This document shows positions 31,078-44,076 of a stretch of DNA of 64,000 bases, piece by piece (positions within the stretch are counted from its first letter, which is position 1; each line of letters opens with the position of its first letter). A program made the position numbers and the translations under genes. Source of the stretch: Dermacentor variabilis (Eukaryota > Arthropoda > Arachnida > Ixodida > Ixodidae); assembly GCF_050947875.1 (NCBI RefSeq), contig NC_134568.1, positions 194,320,853 to 194,384,852 on the forward strand. The letters are read 5' to 3'. The notes below the pieces were generated by a model. It ran no database searches, was not told where the DNA came from, and saw only the letters and a list, made by a program, of their open reading frames with translations.

Positions 31078-31445
31078 CTAACTAAGCCGCGAAACTACAG
31101 CGCACAGGTGGACTCTGTACCCGTTGCAGATGGCTTTCAAGATGCAGCGGCGCCGGCGGGCGCACGCGCCCTCCAGGGCCGCCCGGACTTGAATGCATCC
31201 CTCCCTCCCTACCCTCCCCGAGGAGCCTTGTGCGCGACGGAACATGGTGTACTTTATCCTCGCTTTCGCCACTTGCGTGTGCGAGATTGAGCAGCGATTG
31301 TCGGCTCACGCTCACACTAAGCACACTAAGCACACTGCGTGCGTCGACGATTTTATCGCCCTTCAACTTTATAGCGAACCTCACAGCGAAGGCGGAAATA
31401 TGTCTGGAGTGTTCATATAATTGCTATCGCCATAAAAGTCGTCGC
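31078..31445. other. GC-rich island and short dispersed repeat
   Basis: A GC-rich block (31145-31240) and an AAGCACACT triplet (31317-31340) are followed by a block whose reverse complement contains GGCGATAGCAATTATATGAACACTC. A similar block occurs on the plus strand near 61100 (GCGATAGCAATTAAATAGACACTT). It is probably part of a dispersed repeat. Confidence 0.35.
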
Positions 31446-33255
31446 TGAAGCAGCTTGTTGCGTAATCATGAAGTGAACAGTGTGGTTGTGTTTCATAATC
31501 TCCGCAAGCTCGCATAGTGCATATGTTCTCTGCGGTGTCTTCTCCTCTGTCGTGGAGAAAGAACGACCAGCATCGCCTACATGAAAGTTTTCTATACTGC
31601 TCAACAACACGTCGAAAAATTGTTATACAATGCGTTATCTATATAAAAAACTAAAACTGTTGCAGAAGGATGGTGACGTACGCGCAGTTACTGGAGCGTG
31701 AAATAACTTTCCAGAAGGGATTGATTCCTGGCGCCTGTATTTGAAGACTTCAAAAATGAGATATCTTAGAACACCGAAGAAACCTGGAATAGTTGTTGTT
31801 ACGAAAACTAATTGCAATAGCAATTTCTTCACGCACATTTACATCGGAGGCTAATGGAAGCTGACAATTTGAAAGCTGCCTGAAGTGGGCAAATGCTTCT
31901 TGGCCAGACCTGCTTCCGTGACGTCTAATGTCAACACGAGTATATTAGGGGATGCAGTCCTTAGTTTCGGCGCCTCTGCCGCGCTCGATGGAAGCAATAT
32001 GGCGCAGGAGAGTCTCCTCGTCGGCTCCTTGACGTTATTGCAGTTTGGCGCTGGGTGAGATAACGGCGTCAGCTAAGGGGTAAAAGCACCGTGCCGGTAC
32101 CAGACGCTGTGGGTGACAAGAACAACATAAAATAGCTGCAATGAATTCGCTGCACACTGGGACAGGCAATCATTTAACAGGCTTCATATTCGCTGTCGTT
32201 CTTCCTTCATTGATGTCAGCTTGCTTCGCGTGTTTTACGTGCACTACATTTCCTTCTGCAAGTGTAAAAAATGAAGCGGTCACTGAATCCAAAACCAAGA
32301 GCAAATAATTCCGCCCCCTAGGCCTATTTCTCTCGCATGTCATCCCGGACAGCTACGTGCCCATTGCAGGTTACATATTTTGCCTGTTAGTTTATACAGT
32401 GAGCGAGGCCTTTCGACGGTTGAAGGAGGGAGTAGCTTGAAATGAGTCCTCAGTTTTAAAGTACATGTAATGTACTTTAAAACTTTAAAGGGCCCAGGGT
32501 TATTGTGAGCCGGTATATTTACGTTCCAACAAAAAATAACTATGCGTTCAAACTTACTAGGCATCCGACCAGCATAGCCTTAGGATTGAGAAGAGAGAGA
32601 CACGAGCACAGTAATGGCAACAGGGTTAACCAGGAGTTCAGTTTTCTACCTGTAAGGGGGGAAATATCAAAACTGCGCATCAAGAAAAAACAAAGCGATG
32701 AGCTACGGAGGAACCACGAAAACCTTGCTCACAAATGAAACACACATTGTAACAGCAAACCGAGTACCAGCTCCCGTAAACCTACCTTCTTGACTGGCGC
32801 ACTATCGCTCGTGTAAAGCACCCCTACTTTATACAAGTAAAAAAAGGTTCGGCCACCAGGTTCACGGTTACCTACGTTCAAAGTTCCCTGCCACTGCTTC
32901 TTCTGCTGTTGCTGCCGCCGCCTTTTATTTACCATCGTCTTGCTCTATTTCTTCTTGTGTTTCGTCTCGTTTGTTCTTACTGAGGGCTTTTTCGCGGCCG
33001 AAATTTCGAAACAGGGCCTGTATTAACAGAAACCAAATTCGACCGTCATCTCACATTGACTGTCGACGGCAGCGCGTTTAGCATTAAATCAATATAGCGA
33101 TTCAACGTACTTCCGCCGTCTAAACGAGTCCTATGTATAATGCGCGTACTCCTGTTCCGCGTTTCTCTAATAACATTCGGTGCCATCTAGCACTGCCGCC
33201 GCGAAGCGCGCACGTGGCCTCTGAAATGCACAGAGCGCCTATGCGAGCGAACGCT
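31446..33255. other. Anonymous DNA with one strong hairpin
   Basis: A 14-bp perfect stem with a 3-base loop lies at 32453-32483 (GTTTTAAAGTACAT / ATGTACTTTAAAAC). No gene is recognised. Confidence 0.4.
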
Positions 33256-33409
33256 TAGCAACGCATTGTGTGGCAGCTGGGCTCCCTTCTCGCGTTTCTG
33301 TCTGGACAGGCTGTGCCATCTCGTGCCGAGAAGTCGCGGCCTCCGAGACGAGAAGCATGGCTCGCCGGTGCCTGCAAACACTGAGAATTGTTCCCTCGCT
33401 GGCTGCACA

Positions 33410-34010
33410 CCCGGTGACACATACTCAGTGACCCAAATTGGTGAGAAATTCATTGAAAACCGGCACACACACCCACTGTATTCCTGGCGCGGCTCGCTAG
33501 AGCGTTGGCGTGAAAGGTGTTCATTGAAAAGCAGCACATATACCCAGTACATTCGCAACGCACCATGCTTATGCGGCGCGTTGCTGTACTCGAGGACCAC
33601 CTGTGACGTGGGTTCGATTCCGTTCAGCATGCGAGAAATTTAGGGGACCTTTTTCGTCATTGTAGAGTGGCAAATTCCCAGTGACATATACCTGGTTACG
33701 CAAGTTGGCATCAAATAGATTCATTGAAGACCAGCACAGACCGAGTGGCACATGCCCAGTGCTCCAAGTCGGCGTCAAAGTTTGTTTTCGAACAATGGTA
33801 TCTGCTTAGCCCCGAATCTACTGCGCCCCATGTCTGCATGAAAGAGTTTCCTTCAAGAGTCACACACATACACATTGCTACGTACTCAGTGGCCCAATTT
33901 GTTCAGACGGTAGGTTTCGAACCGTGTTCCATCAGCACATGCAGCAACCTGATGCTCTACCCATTCGCCCACGAACTACCCAGCGACCCAGTCAGGCGGG
34001 AAAACGATTA
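33410..34010 (-). mobile_element. Probable second tRNA-derived SINE/retroposon family
   Basis: On the minus strand near 33990-33913 the sequence reads like a tRNA: GGGCGAATGGGTAGAGC followed 40 bp later by a perfect B box GGTTCGAAACC (33913-33923 complement). Further along, related units containing CACATACCCAGTG and CATTGAAAACCAGCAC-like blocks repeat at about 33410, 33525, 33680 and 33735. A second B-box-like GGTTCGATTCC lies on the plus strand at 33611-33621. Boundaries are uncertain. Confidence 0.45.
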
Positions 34011-34177
34011 GATACAAACACACACAGATGGAAACATACATAGCTAGATAGATACTTGACCCATGGAAAGTGCGTAAAGTACCTTAAGATAGCTAAAGCA
34101 TTGAAATTCTCGAACTCTAGAATCGCTTGTAAGAGAAATTTTCGGCCAATCCTGATGTTGTACTTATTATTAGCGAA

Positions 34178-34422
34178 TGAACAATTGAATTAATTCTGGG
34201 GTTTTGCGTGGCAATACCAGGCTTTGATTATGAAGAGCGCCGTAATGAGGCAGTCCGGATTAATGTTGACCACAAGTAGATCTTCAACGTGCCCCCTACG
34301 CACGGGACACGCGCGTTTTTGCATTTTGCCCCCATCAAAATGCGGCCACCGCAGCCGGGATTTGATCCGGCGACCTCGTGCTTAACAGTGCAACACCATA
34401 GCCACTAAACTACCACGGCGGG
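34178..34422 (-). mobile_element. tRNA-derived SINE (Ruka-like) with 11-bp target duplication
   Basis: It is flanked by TTATTAGCGAA at 34167-34177 and 34423-34433. It is more diverged from the others (GTGGCAATACCAGGCTTTG in place of the usual tail sequence). The head with CCCGCCGTGG lies at the right. Confidence 0.9.
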
Positions 34423-34504
34423 TTATTAGCGAACATGGCCGGCCAATGGCAAAGAGCACAGAGGAACGAAAAGCTTTGTGGATTCAGCGCCAGAATTGGT
34501 ACTG

Positions 34505-34556
34505 AGGACAGGCACGTACCCAAGGGGGGGTCCGAGGGGGGCCCGGGCCCCCCTCG
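34505..34556. repeat. G7/G6 and C-rich inverted tract
   Basis: GGGGGGGTCCGAGGGGGGCCC runs straight into GGGCCCCCCTC, an almost self-complementary GC block. Similar blocks occur at the ends of retroposons in many animal genomes; no element could be delimited. Confidence 0.5.
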
Positions 34557-34559
34557 AAA

Positions 34560-36840
34560 CTAAGCGGCATACCCCCTTCCCAGTACCCGCGCCACCACTC
34601 CTCACGCACATTCCTAAAGTGCCGCCAAATAATTCTTGAGATTTGACAGCTATTCGGCGGTCAACATTTTGCTGCCTTTTTCACTCCTTTTGGATAGCGG
34701 TAGTTATCGGCATCTGCTCAGGTGTGAAGACAAATTTTCTCATCAATTCGGTGCCAGCGCGATTAATTCGAGATGCGTTCAGTTGTCACCATGTATTGCA
34801 ACAGTCACGCACATCGCTGTTGCTTCTTCAACCTTCTTCGTTTAGACTGATCCAGTGACCAGGAAAGGGATTCAATTTGTAATCAGCTGTTCCGTATGCT
34901 CGTCGAACGAGTTGCGGCCGGAGACAGACAGCTTTAATTTAGCGTTTGCAAAACGGAAACGCGTTACGTAGTAAAGAAATAGCGTTGTCATCACTGCGCA
35001 TGTTCTTATTCGGTTAGTGGGTTTGTACAGTTTACGTGCGCTATGATAACGTACGTTATTTGGCGAGTTTAACGTTCGAATGTTCACGTACACTAAGAAA
35101 TAGCGTTGTCGATAAGGGGGGGGGGGGGCGGCACCCATGGCTCCCGCTCCAGCGTGAATTTTCTTGTTGTCTCCGCTATGACTCGCCTTGATCACCAGTA
35201 ACTATAGAAATGAGCTTTCGCTTTCTCTAAACTCCCCTGAAATGTTAGTTATGAGTGCATAGCGCGTCCAATTTCCGAGATCGCTCAGCGATTCCGGCGC
35301 CCGTACACAACGAGACGCGTCGGCATAGCAACAATAGGATGATTGGTAATGGATTGGTAATGGAAGTTTGTGTCATATGGTCATATTTACTTTGTGCTTA
35401 CCATTTTCTTTATAATCGCATTGACCTAGAGTAACTTGCTAGGCACGCTGCCAGGAAAACATATCCCCCGACTTATAGCCCAATTCTCTCTCTTCTGTCA
35501 CACCATTTAGCTCTATACAGTGGCGTTCGTCATACCTCACTAGGTCATCGGGCTCTGTTCAGCGCATCTATGTTCTATGTCGACGGCCGAACGTGCACAG
35601 CTTCCGCCTGTTGCGCTGGGGGACACTGGTTCAAATCTCACCGTCGAAAGTGGCCCCAGACGAGGCCAGATCAGCAGACATCAGGCACATAGTGGCTGGA
35701 AAAAGCGAAGAACGCTTCGCATTAAAATTTAGGTGCTTGGGCACCATCTTCCCTGTACCACCGCTGAGCAGAAGTGCTTGAGCACACTGAGGGAGCATTG
35801 AGCTTACTTTCACTTTGTTCTTCGATCTGTTTTGGAAGGACCACAAGCTGCTCGCATCAAACATGTTGTTATTACTGAATCTCAAGAAAAAGTTCGCGAA
35901 GGAGCGCGCATCAATCATCTTTTCTCTGGAGTTCTTGGCGTATGCAGTGAATCGCCATGGAACACGGGACCACTGCGGTACGCGGTGGCCTTTCATGAAT
36001 TGCGAGTAAGGTGTGTTTTAAAAGAATAGCTTAGTTGTGCTTATTATATTCAAAATAAATGGTTCTCTTGGGCAATATCTTATACGCAAGCACTTCCAAA
36101 GCAGTTGATCCTTTACTAAAAACTAAATGCGGGCCAGGGGAATTGAGAGAGTTCGCAGAAAAGTGAACATTATTGCGACTCTGTGAGTTCAGCCTGATCA
36201 TGATGCCCAACGCGAAATATTTTGTGCAACTAAAACTCGGGCAAAGGCACACCTACGAAAAGGGAAGCAGCGCAGGCGCTATACTATGAACGGCGAACAA
36301 TGCCGACCGCTTTTGGTCCAAAAGAAAACGAGGAGGTTAAGGAATAGAAGAATAACGAAAAACTAGAGCGTGAATCCAGTTTAGCCCATCCGTCAAACCC
36401 TTATTGAGAGGCTTGCCTGGCAGCAACATTTGTTTACTGGAGAATTTTGAACAAAGAAAAATTCTTTCAGCGGCTTGTGAGCACGCCTGGCTTTCGCAAT
36501 ATAGCTATAACTTAAGATGACTTTCAAGCGTCTATAATGTGCGCTTATACAAATTGGCTGAATTTCACTCACCCTGCTGAAATGTGGGGTGCGAATCGGA
36601 ACCACATCCCTGCGGAAGGCTTCGTACGTGCAGCACCCACATAAGGATTTCAGGGAGCCACTTTTAAGCGTGTAGAAAGCGCCCCACTTTCGGTGATTCG
36701 GCCTCATTGCAATCTTAATCTTTATCGCAGGGCGCACATATCAGATGCTGAAGAAGTGTCTTGATCTTGTCCTCGTAACAGTGGTACGTCCACGGACATT
36801 GTAGCTAGCTACGGAACTTCTGCTGCTACAACATGTTATT
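34560..36840. other. Anonymous DNA with a tRNA-like snippet and a G12 run
   Basis: A GGTTCAAATCTC B-box-like motif follows CCGCCTGTTGCGCTGG at 35605-35640, like a SINE head, but no cloverleaf or tail is clear. A G12 run occurs at 35117-35128. Frames at 35631-35996 and 36393-36737 (minus) are not recognised. Confidence 0.4.
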
Positions 36841-36853
36841 TTCAGAAGGAAGA

Positions 36854-37086
36854 TTTTTTGTTTACTTCTGGGGTTTTACGAGTCAGAACCATGATCTGAT
36901 TACAAGGCACGCCGTAAAGAGGGACTCCTGATTAATTTTGACCACCTGGAGTACTTTAACGTGCCCCAAGGCACAAGACACGGGCGTTCTTGCATTTCGC
37001 GAAATGCGGCCGCCCAGGCCGGGATTCTATCTCGCGCCCTCGAGCTTAGTAGCGCAACACTATAGCCGCTAAGCCACCGCGGCGGG
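36854..37086 (-). mobile_element. tRNA-derived SINE (Ruka-like), older copy
   Basis: The blocks match the other copies with many substitutions. Candidate target duplications TCAGAAGGAAG (36842-36852) and TCAGAAAGAAG (37088-37098) differ at one base. The head is at the right. Confidence 0.8.
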
Positions 37087-37098
37087 CTCAGAAAGAAG

Positions 37099-40035
37099 TC
37101 AGGCACGCGCACGCGCAAGAAAGAGTCAAGCTCTTTCAGAAGGTATTGTTTTCTCACTTTACGAAGTTTAAGGAGCCTCTCTGGTAATTTACTACAGGCC
37201 AAATGGCCTGTAGGCCAAATGGCCTGCTGTGGTCTTCCGTATTTCAGAGACTCGCCTACGAAAGTTTTTGAAAACATTATTGCTAATAAATTCTCAAAGT
37301 ATGACGTTATCAAGCTTTGGAACCTATATGGAGGTTATATGCGCGGAAATACGTGGATGTAAAAGCTGCGTTTTTGGTGCGATGACCTAAAGTGTGCTCC
37401 AGTTTCTACAGATCTTAATGTTGAAAAATTTAAATGAAAACATTATTTCTCAGATCAAATGAACATACATTATGCGTACTAGCCTAGTGTGTTTGAACAG
37501 CAAATGCCACTGCTTTAGCAACTATGTTCTCTATGGAATGTCAGGGTATTTGAAGTCTTCATAGGGAAGAACTAACTACAAATGTCCATTCGTTTCAACC
37601 ACAATTTTTTTTCAAGTGAACTGTTAGGATTCACAAGAAGGGTCCACCTTGCGTGTATAGCAGGATGCAGGATATAGCCAGCAGTTCGGTCCCTGTGGTC
37701 ATGACCAAAGTGTGATGAAAATCTGCTGTACCAGTAGGACAACGATGATTTTTGAACATCGAAGCCAAGCATTGTTGTTAATGCCTTCAGGCGCCAATTC
37801 ATTATGTACATTGAAAATTAAGTTTCGAAATCAGGAAGAGCTGACAGCTGCACAACAAATTGAAAATTTAAAAATTTTCAGTGAATTTTGTCAACTTTAG
37901 CAAATGTAGACTCCCCGCGAGAACTCTAAAAGGAATGTCAGATATGAGAAAATAAATTATTTCATTTCTAACATACATAAAACGTCCTATTCAGCCATTT
38001 GTAACTGATCTTAAACATTATGTGAAGCATTGAAAGAAGATACCCTACTACATGCGGCATACTCAGTCCTTACATTTGTAAAACTATTCAAATTGTTTTA
38101 TTCCAATTTCCTGACGTCGAATTTACGGAACCGCCAACGCAAGGATCGGGCGGTGACTCGCAAGCATATGAACAGCCTAATCAAAAGGTCTACTCGTTTG
38201 TAAGAGACCACTTTTGTTTGCTTTGAAAGCGAATAACAAAGCCAACATTGAGCGGTTTTTCTTATCTAATCGGCTGAGAAGAGCCCAGAAGCACGCAGAA
38301 ATGGAGAGGGTTTCGGTGGGGCCAAGCTAGCGCAGTGCAACTGTATAACCGGATGATGAGAGTGGTGCCGGCGTGCGCATTTGCACTGCTTCCTCTTCCT
38401 TAGCTTGCGGTGGCTAGGGGAAAATTGCGGCGGCGGGCAACTGAAGGTTAAAAACGCCGCTAACACGGATTCTCACCGACGAAGAGTTCTCAGAGCGATG
38501 TCGTATACGTGTGAGAAGTGATCGAGAACGACGTTACAATGGAACGTAATCTTTTTATTATAAGCAAATAAAACCTTTCTCCCCGGCCGCTCCTACTAGC
38601 CAGTGTCAGAATGATCGGCGGGCAGCGATCTGCTATTCCTCTCGGCACGGCGCAGCCCTCGGCTATTCCGAAAAAGAAGTTAAGTTTTCTTCGACATATC
38701 GATGCCTCTTTAATGAGTACCCGGCAGTTTGACAAGGTGAGGTTTCGCGGTTTTGTGACGTCGCATGGCAGACAGACGAAGTTGGTGAAGCCCGAAAACT
38801 TTTTACCAGTAGCGCAGGGCTAACGGCGAAAAAGGCGTAGAATTCAAAATAATTATTTTGCTTTTGTTCACTGTAGTCGCTCATAATCAGTGTGTACACT
38901 TCGTAGCAAGTGGACAGTTCTCGCTGCTTTAGTTACGTCACGTGACAGACAGGTAAGTGGGGGTGGCCTGAAAAATGTTGGACGAATCATGGAGGGTAAA
39001 TTCCATAAATAGAATAGAAACAATTTGGAATAGCTTTACGCTATAGCTCTCCTGGTACAGTGAGAAAACATGCCACCATCTGCCTTCCAACTTCTTTTGC
39101 AAAAGCACTTTACGAATAATGTTTTAAATGGTAGCACAAGTCCAATCAGAGGTGTTTAAAGGTGTATTTGACAAGTTTTAAACATCAATATTTTCATCAG
39201 AGCTATTTCATTTGATACAATACGTTGGCGTCCACAACTGAGCACAAAGCACCTGAAAGGATTAACCTTGGTATTACCACCCTCTCCCGACATGCCTAAG
39301 GGAGGGTAGAGGGCTGTAAAGCTCTTTCTTAAATGCTATTTTTATCCCTCGGGAGCTTTACCCATTTGCAGTATACATGATATACCCTCTTTTATGCCAC
39401 AGCTTGTGTCACAGTGTAGGTTCCACTGGGTTTGTTGCCCGAATAGACCACAACTTCGACCACTGGGTATGTGCCCATTCATGGTCATTCTTGGTCAATA
39501 GTGACTTTCGATTGAATGTATTCAGTCGAGAAAGTCAAATGACACATTCGCGCACTATCAGGTTAGTAACGAAAACGCAACGGCATCAGTTAGCGAACAG
39601 GTTTTACGAGTTTCCGAAGTAAATAAAAGATTCCAAAGTAAGAGCATTGTTTAAACGTTTCGAATGGACATACACATAATTTTTAAAATCATACTATATT
39701 CATCTAATCAAATCAGTCAGCCTGTGGCAAAGGCACAGTTTAAATCAGATCACTCTTAAAGAGTGACTTCCATGTGAAAGCAATACGTTCGCACGAAGGA
39801 TAGTAAATCTTGCTGCGGGAGTCGATGTTATGCGAAGCAGTGTGCGGGAGCCTACCAAGTTAACGAAACAACCATGAGAGCACAAAGACGTAGGCGGATG
39901 TTTCATAACCTACATGATACGCATTTCATGACATTCATGTCCCAACGTATCATTTATGTTCATCATACACTATTGTCATACTATGCCAATTTAGGTACTA
40001 TGTCAATTTTGGTCATACTTTGCCAATTTTGGGGA
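37099..40035. other. Anonymous AT-rich DNA
   Basis: No gene recognised. A short direct repeat CCAAATGGCCTG occurs twice near 37200. Open frames (37572-37811, 38490-38735, 39377-39622) have no known motif. Confidence 0.4.
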
Positions 40036-40039
40036 TCTG

Positions 40040-40375
40040 GTGCCGCCAGGCTGCCGGAAACTAACGTTTTGTATTTCTTCATTTGATGTAGTTCACGGCG
40101 ATTGCTCAGGACACCGCAGGGTCGATGCGTCCAGCTTTGGAGGACATTGCCGTAACACAAGACTTCTGCCAGAATTTTGTTCGCCTTCTTTTCGGCCCGA
40201 ACGCCGATTGAAATGACAGCGCTGCCGGCGGTATCGTCATTTGGAGGCAACCGACAGTGCAGCTGGCGACATTGGAAACCCTGGGTAAGCGAAAGACTAC
40301 AAAAGCCCGCCCACCATAAAGCCATGGTTCCGCCATGGCTGCCGGGAATTTATTTTTTGTATTTCTTCAGGCTAG
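40040..40375 (+). repeat. 48-bp direct repeats about 287 bp apart upstream of a LINE
   Basis: GCTGCCGG plus TTTTGTATTTCTTCA blocks occur at 40040-40085 and again at 40327-40372. They sit just before LINE ORF1, so they may be tandem 5' promoter units of that LINE, or the border of an insertion. Confidence 0.4.
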
Positions 40376-40559
40376 TTATTCTTATCTCCCGGTACAAGGT
40401 AGACTATATTTAAGAAATCGGCGTCAGATCCCATCCCTGTATTGTGCACATTGTTTTGTTACATGTGTGCTCTACGCACAAATGCTGCTGCGTGCGCTTA
40501 TACGCTCAAAACGCTGTTGTTATCTGGAGATAGAGAGCGAAATTCCAGCCCTCTAACAC

Positions 40560-41262
40560 GCCAACAAGAAAAGCAGATATTTGACATCATCGTGACTATA
40601 CCCTCAATGCAGCAATCCCCGTCTGCAATTCTTGATGAACTAAGGTCTACGCGAACAAATCACGAGGCTTTCCAACAAAAAATAACAGAGGAAATCTACT
40701 CGGTACGAAAATAAGAACAGGCCCTTGAGCGGAAATTAGCAGGAGTGACAGAATAACACGTGCAGAAGATAACGCCTCGGAAGGTATTGCAGCCAAGAAA
40801 GAATATGAGCACCTTACAGCCCAAACGGAAATGCTTGTGGGCGCATGCAGGGCAATACAGTATAGTCAGGATAACATCGAAAGTAGGTCTCGCCGAAATA
40901 ATCTTATATTTTACGGTCTTCCAGACACTGAGAATAAACGTGGGGGCAATCCGAGCAAAACTAATATCCTTCTGTTCTAGCAACCCAAAACTTGATATTG
41001 CCCCCGAAGCCACTGAATGAACTCACAGATTAGGCCATTATGCAGCGCCAAAAAAAAAGAAGAAAGGTCCGTGATAGTGAAGTTTCTATCATTTAAAAAC
41101 AAGGAACGTGTATTGAAAACTTTCAGAAAGCTAAAGGGAACCGAATTCGAAATAAGCGAAGACTATTCGCCCAAAATAAATCAAGAGAGGCAAAAACTGA
41201 CAAAATATGCCAAAGAGAAGGACGGCGATATTAGGCTTCGTTTCAACAAATTATTTATGTAG
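40560..41262 (+). pseudogene. LINE ORF1 (coiled-coil / RNA-binding protein)
   Basis: Pieces in shifting frames match LINE ORF1 proteins of the L1/CR1 sort: a helical segment (LTRQQEKQIFDIIVTIPSM), NIESRSRRNNLIFYGLPDTE, then VIVKFLSFKNKERVLKTF, KLKGTEFEISEDYSP and IRLRFNKLFM at the end. Such proteins bind the element RNA and chaperone it. At least three frame changes or stops disrupt the copy. The only long clean piece is 41017-41262. Confidence 0.7.
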
Positions 41263-41379
41263 GGTCAAATGTTCGCGTACAACAGCACCGCAGGTAGCCT
41301 TGTGCCTATCTCTAGATAGGCACCTTCGCGGAACGTCGCACCGCCAAAAAGAGAAGCTAGGAAATGTGAACTAACATCC

Positions 41380-42165
41380 ATTTTAGTTAACTGTCGCAGT
41401 TTGAAAAATAAGAAAACAGAGTTCATCTCCTTATTAGAAATGACTAAACCGCATATAGTTATTGGCACAGAATCTTGGCTCAGTAACACCATCACAGATC
41501 ATGAATCTTTCCCGTTGACCTATACAGTATATCAAAAGGACCGGAGGACTCACGGCGGTGGTGTTCTTGTACTTAACCGCAACAGTCTTAGCAGCGTCCA
41601 AATCTATACTGATAGTGACTCATGTGAAACTGTGTGGTATAAAATATTTATTACTAATGGCTCCACTGTGGCTGTTGGTACGTTCGACAGGCCTCCTGGC
41701 AATGTAACACCGTAACCTATATTTACTTTAAGCAATATTTTGTCAACTCTCGACACAACTTATGTAATGCTTGCCGGTGATTTTAACCTGCCACATGTGA
41801 TGTGGGCCGCATTCGAACCAGTAGTCCACAATGAGTCATTGCCGCAAAGAGCTATCAAAGAAATTGCGCATGTTCATCAGTTACATCAGCTTGTGACAGC
41901 CCCTACGAGGCCCTGCAGTTCCACAGCAAACGTGTTAGACTTGTTCTTTTGCAATGATCAAAGCCTTGCATCTTCTATTGTTACAGTCCCAGGAATTAGT
42001 GATCATGGTGTTGTAGTAGTGAGAATGTGTTGTGCTGTGGCACGACAATACGCTTCAGTGCCACGCAAAGTGTTTTTATTGAAAGAGGGGAATGTGCCTC
42101 CATTTCGAGGAATCTTGACGCCTTCTTTTCGGAGTTCCAAGAATTATGTTTGTGTTCTGACGTGA
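41380..42165 (+). pseudogene. LINE ORF2 endonuclease domain (APE-type)
   Basis: Two frames (41401-41715 and 41740-42165) show KPHIVIGTESWLS (active-site Glu), GGGVLVLNR, YVMLAGDFNLPHVMW (Asp/Asn) and NVLDLFFCNDQ...GISDHGVV (final Asp-His). These are the hallmarks of the apurinic-like endonuclease that nicks target DNA in CR1/Jockey-like LINEs. A stop at 41713-41715 separates the two parts. Confidence 0.8.
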
Positions 42166-42433
42166 ATACACGAGGAATGTACTGAAGACAAAACTGTTAT
42201 CGCTAACCCAAACTTTCGTCCCATGGCGAGTTATATCAGCCAAACACCGAGATGATAAGCCTTGGCTAAACAAGGAAATTCGAACCCTCAAAAATAAAAG
42301 ACATCGTCTATACCGTAAATATTGCCAGATGGCAGAGGATGAAACGTACACAAAGATGAAAATACTTGGAAAGAAGATAGGCCAGAAATTTGCGTGAGAC
42401 AGAAGCGCATATTTCAGTGACATAAGTAATTAA

Positions 42434-43228
42434 GTGAAAAGCAACCCTAAACTTGTCTGGAAATTTAATATGTTAAAGAAAAACACTAAAACTCATGGCG
42501 GTATTCCGGATGTAATTGATGGCAATAAATACCTCTCCGATGATGCGAGCAAAGCTGAATGTTTAACCGGTATTTTTAGACCGTGTTTTCAGTACCGTCA
42601 GCTGTTCAAGCTGCAACCTACAATGCAGAAGCGTTATCGGAAATGGCCGAGTTAGATGTTTCCGAACAGGGTGTTGCATCACTTTTAAAGAACCTTGCTA
42701 CAAACTCAGCGCCAGGTCCAGATAAGGTTCCGAATTTCATTCTCAAAAATTGTGCTGGTTCTATTAGCCCGCTTATTACAGCTGTGTTAAGAAAATTATT
42801 ATCGCAAGGGGCATTACCTGATGACTGGTAACGAGCAAACGTCGCTCCCACCTATAGGAATGGTGACAAAACGAGCACTTGTGATTACCGGCTATTTCGT
42901 CAACATGCGTGTCCTGTAAAACTCTTGAGCGTCTCATTTATACAAATTTAATAAACCATCTTGAGGCTAATAAATTTTTCTGTCCGACACACCATGATTT
43001 TCGATTTTCTGCGACACGCCAACTAATAGAATTGACACATTACATCGCCGGAACATTAAATTCTGGTAGCCAAATGGATTGCATTTTGCTCGATTTCAGC
43101 AAGGCCTTTGACACTAACACACTCGCTCCTTTCGCTAAAATGATAGTGTGTTAACTTATCCCTTAACACACTAGCATGGTTACAAGCCTATATTTCACGC
43201 CGAAGACAACGCCAAGTCCCTGATGGCG
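42434..43228 (+). pseudogene. LINE ORF2 reverse transcriptase, N-terminal part
   Basis: The region reads NSAPGPDKVPNFILKNC, RANVAPTYRNGDK, SCKTLERLIYTNLINHLE and CILLDFSKAFDT (motif A). It is then cut at the SINE junction near 43228, before motifs B and C (no YADD). Stops occur at 42829-42831 and 43152. The 3' half of this LINE is not found on the far side of the gypsy element. Confidence 0.75.
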
Positions 43229-43373
43229 CATTATAATCCGGAAATTTTGACCACCTTGGGTTCTTTAACGTGCACCTAAATTTATGTAAACGGGCGTTTT
43301 CGCATTGCGCCCCCATCGAAATGCGGCCGCCGTGGCCGGGATTCAAGCCCGCGACCTCGTGCTCAACAGCCCA
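43229..43373 (-). mobile_element. SINE (Ruka-like) fragment, left part, split by element 2
   Basis: It matches the middle and head-side blocks of the other SINE copies (GGAAATTTTGACCACC, GTTCTTTAACGTGCACC, ATGCGGCCGCCGTGGCCGGG). It stops at CAGCCCA, where the LTR starts. The remaining 16-20 bases (ACACCATAGCCACTGAG) continue at 50075. Both ends are truncated. Confidence 0.85.
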
Positions 43374-44076
43374 TGTTGAAATCGCACCGCTGGCACGAGT
43401 TGTTGGGAACTCGGCGCTGACGCCCGTTGTTGCACCTGGGTCGCAAGCCCCAAGGGTAGCGTTGGCCTGGCGGCCTGGGGTACAACTGGAAGCATCCGAA
43501 GGTCCCGGCAAAGCATGAGTCGACTGGTAACAACAAAACAACTTGTTTATTCTAACATCGCAAAGAGTTGGCGGTCAGGTTGACCGAAGTAGAGAGACGG
43601 GAGTGCACGTTACTCAACAGAAGAAATCGGAGCCCCTTTTGGCGTCCGGGGGCAGCTGCTTTTATACTCTCGCAGTTGAGGGCAAGAAGGAACCCCTCTA
43701 TAGACGAGCACGTGACTGTGCCGCTCGAGCACAATGGGAAGAGAAGGTGGCGCATACGTCGTGCCGGCGCCGTTCGGGCACAATGGGAAGAGAAGGTGGC
43801 ACATACGTCGTGTCGGCGCCGGTCAGACCCCCTCGCTTCACAGTTGGGGGAGCTCCTCTCCCCGGCTGCCGCGCTTCGACAAGCGTGGGCACCAACATGC
43901 ACATACACACACACACGCACATGAAGACACGTGGCATTGGAACATGCCTGGACGCGCTTGGCAGGGAGGCGTAGCGGCGGCGCCGAACGGGCCAAAATGT
44001 CTGCCGCTTTGAACGAAGCCCCGGCGTCCGTTGCATCCGCGCCGGCTTTACCGCGCGTCGTAGGCGAAACGTAACA
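43374..44076 (-). repeat. 3' LTR of element 2
   Basis: 703 bp, TGTTACG...TTTCAACA on the minus strand. It carries a TATAAAAG box (complement at 43659-43666), an AATAAA signal near the RNA end, and two copies of the 49-bp GGGCACAATGGGAAGAGAAG-type unit against three in the 5' LTR. A short purine-rich GGCGGGGCGGT next to its start may be the polypurine tract. Confidence 0.95.
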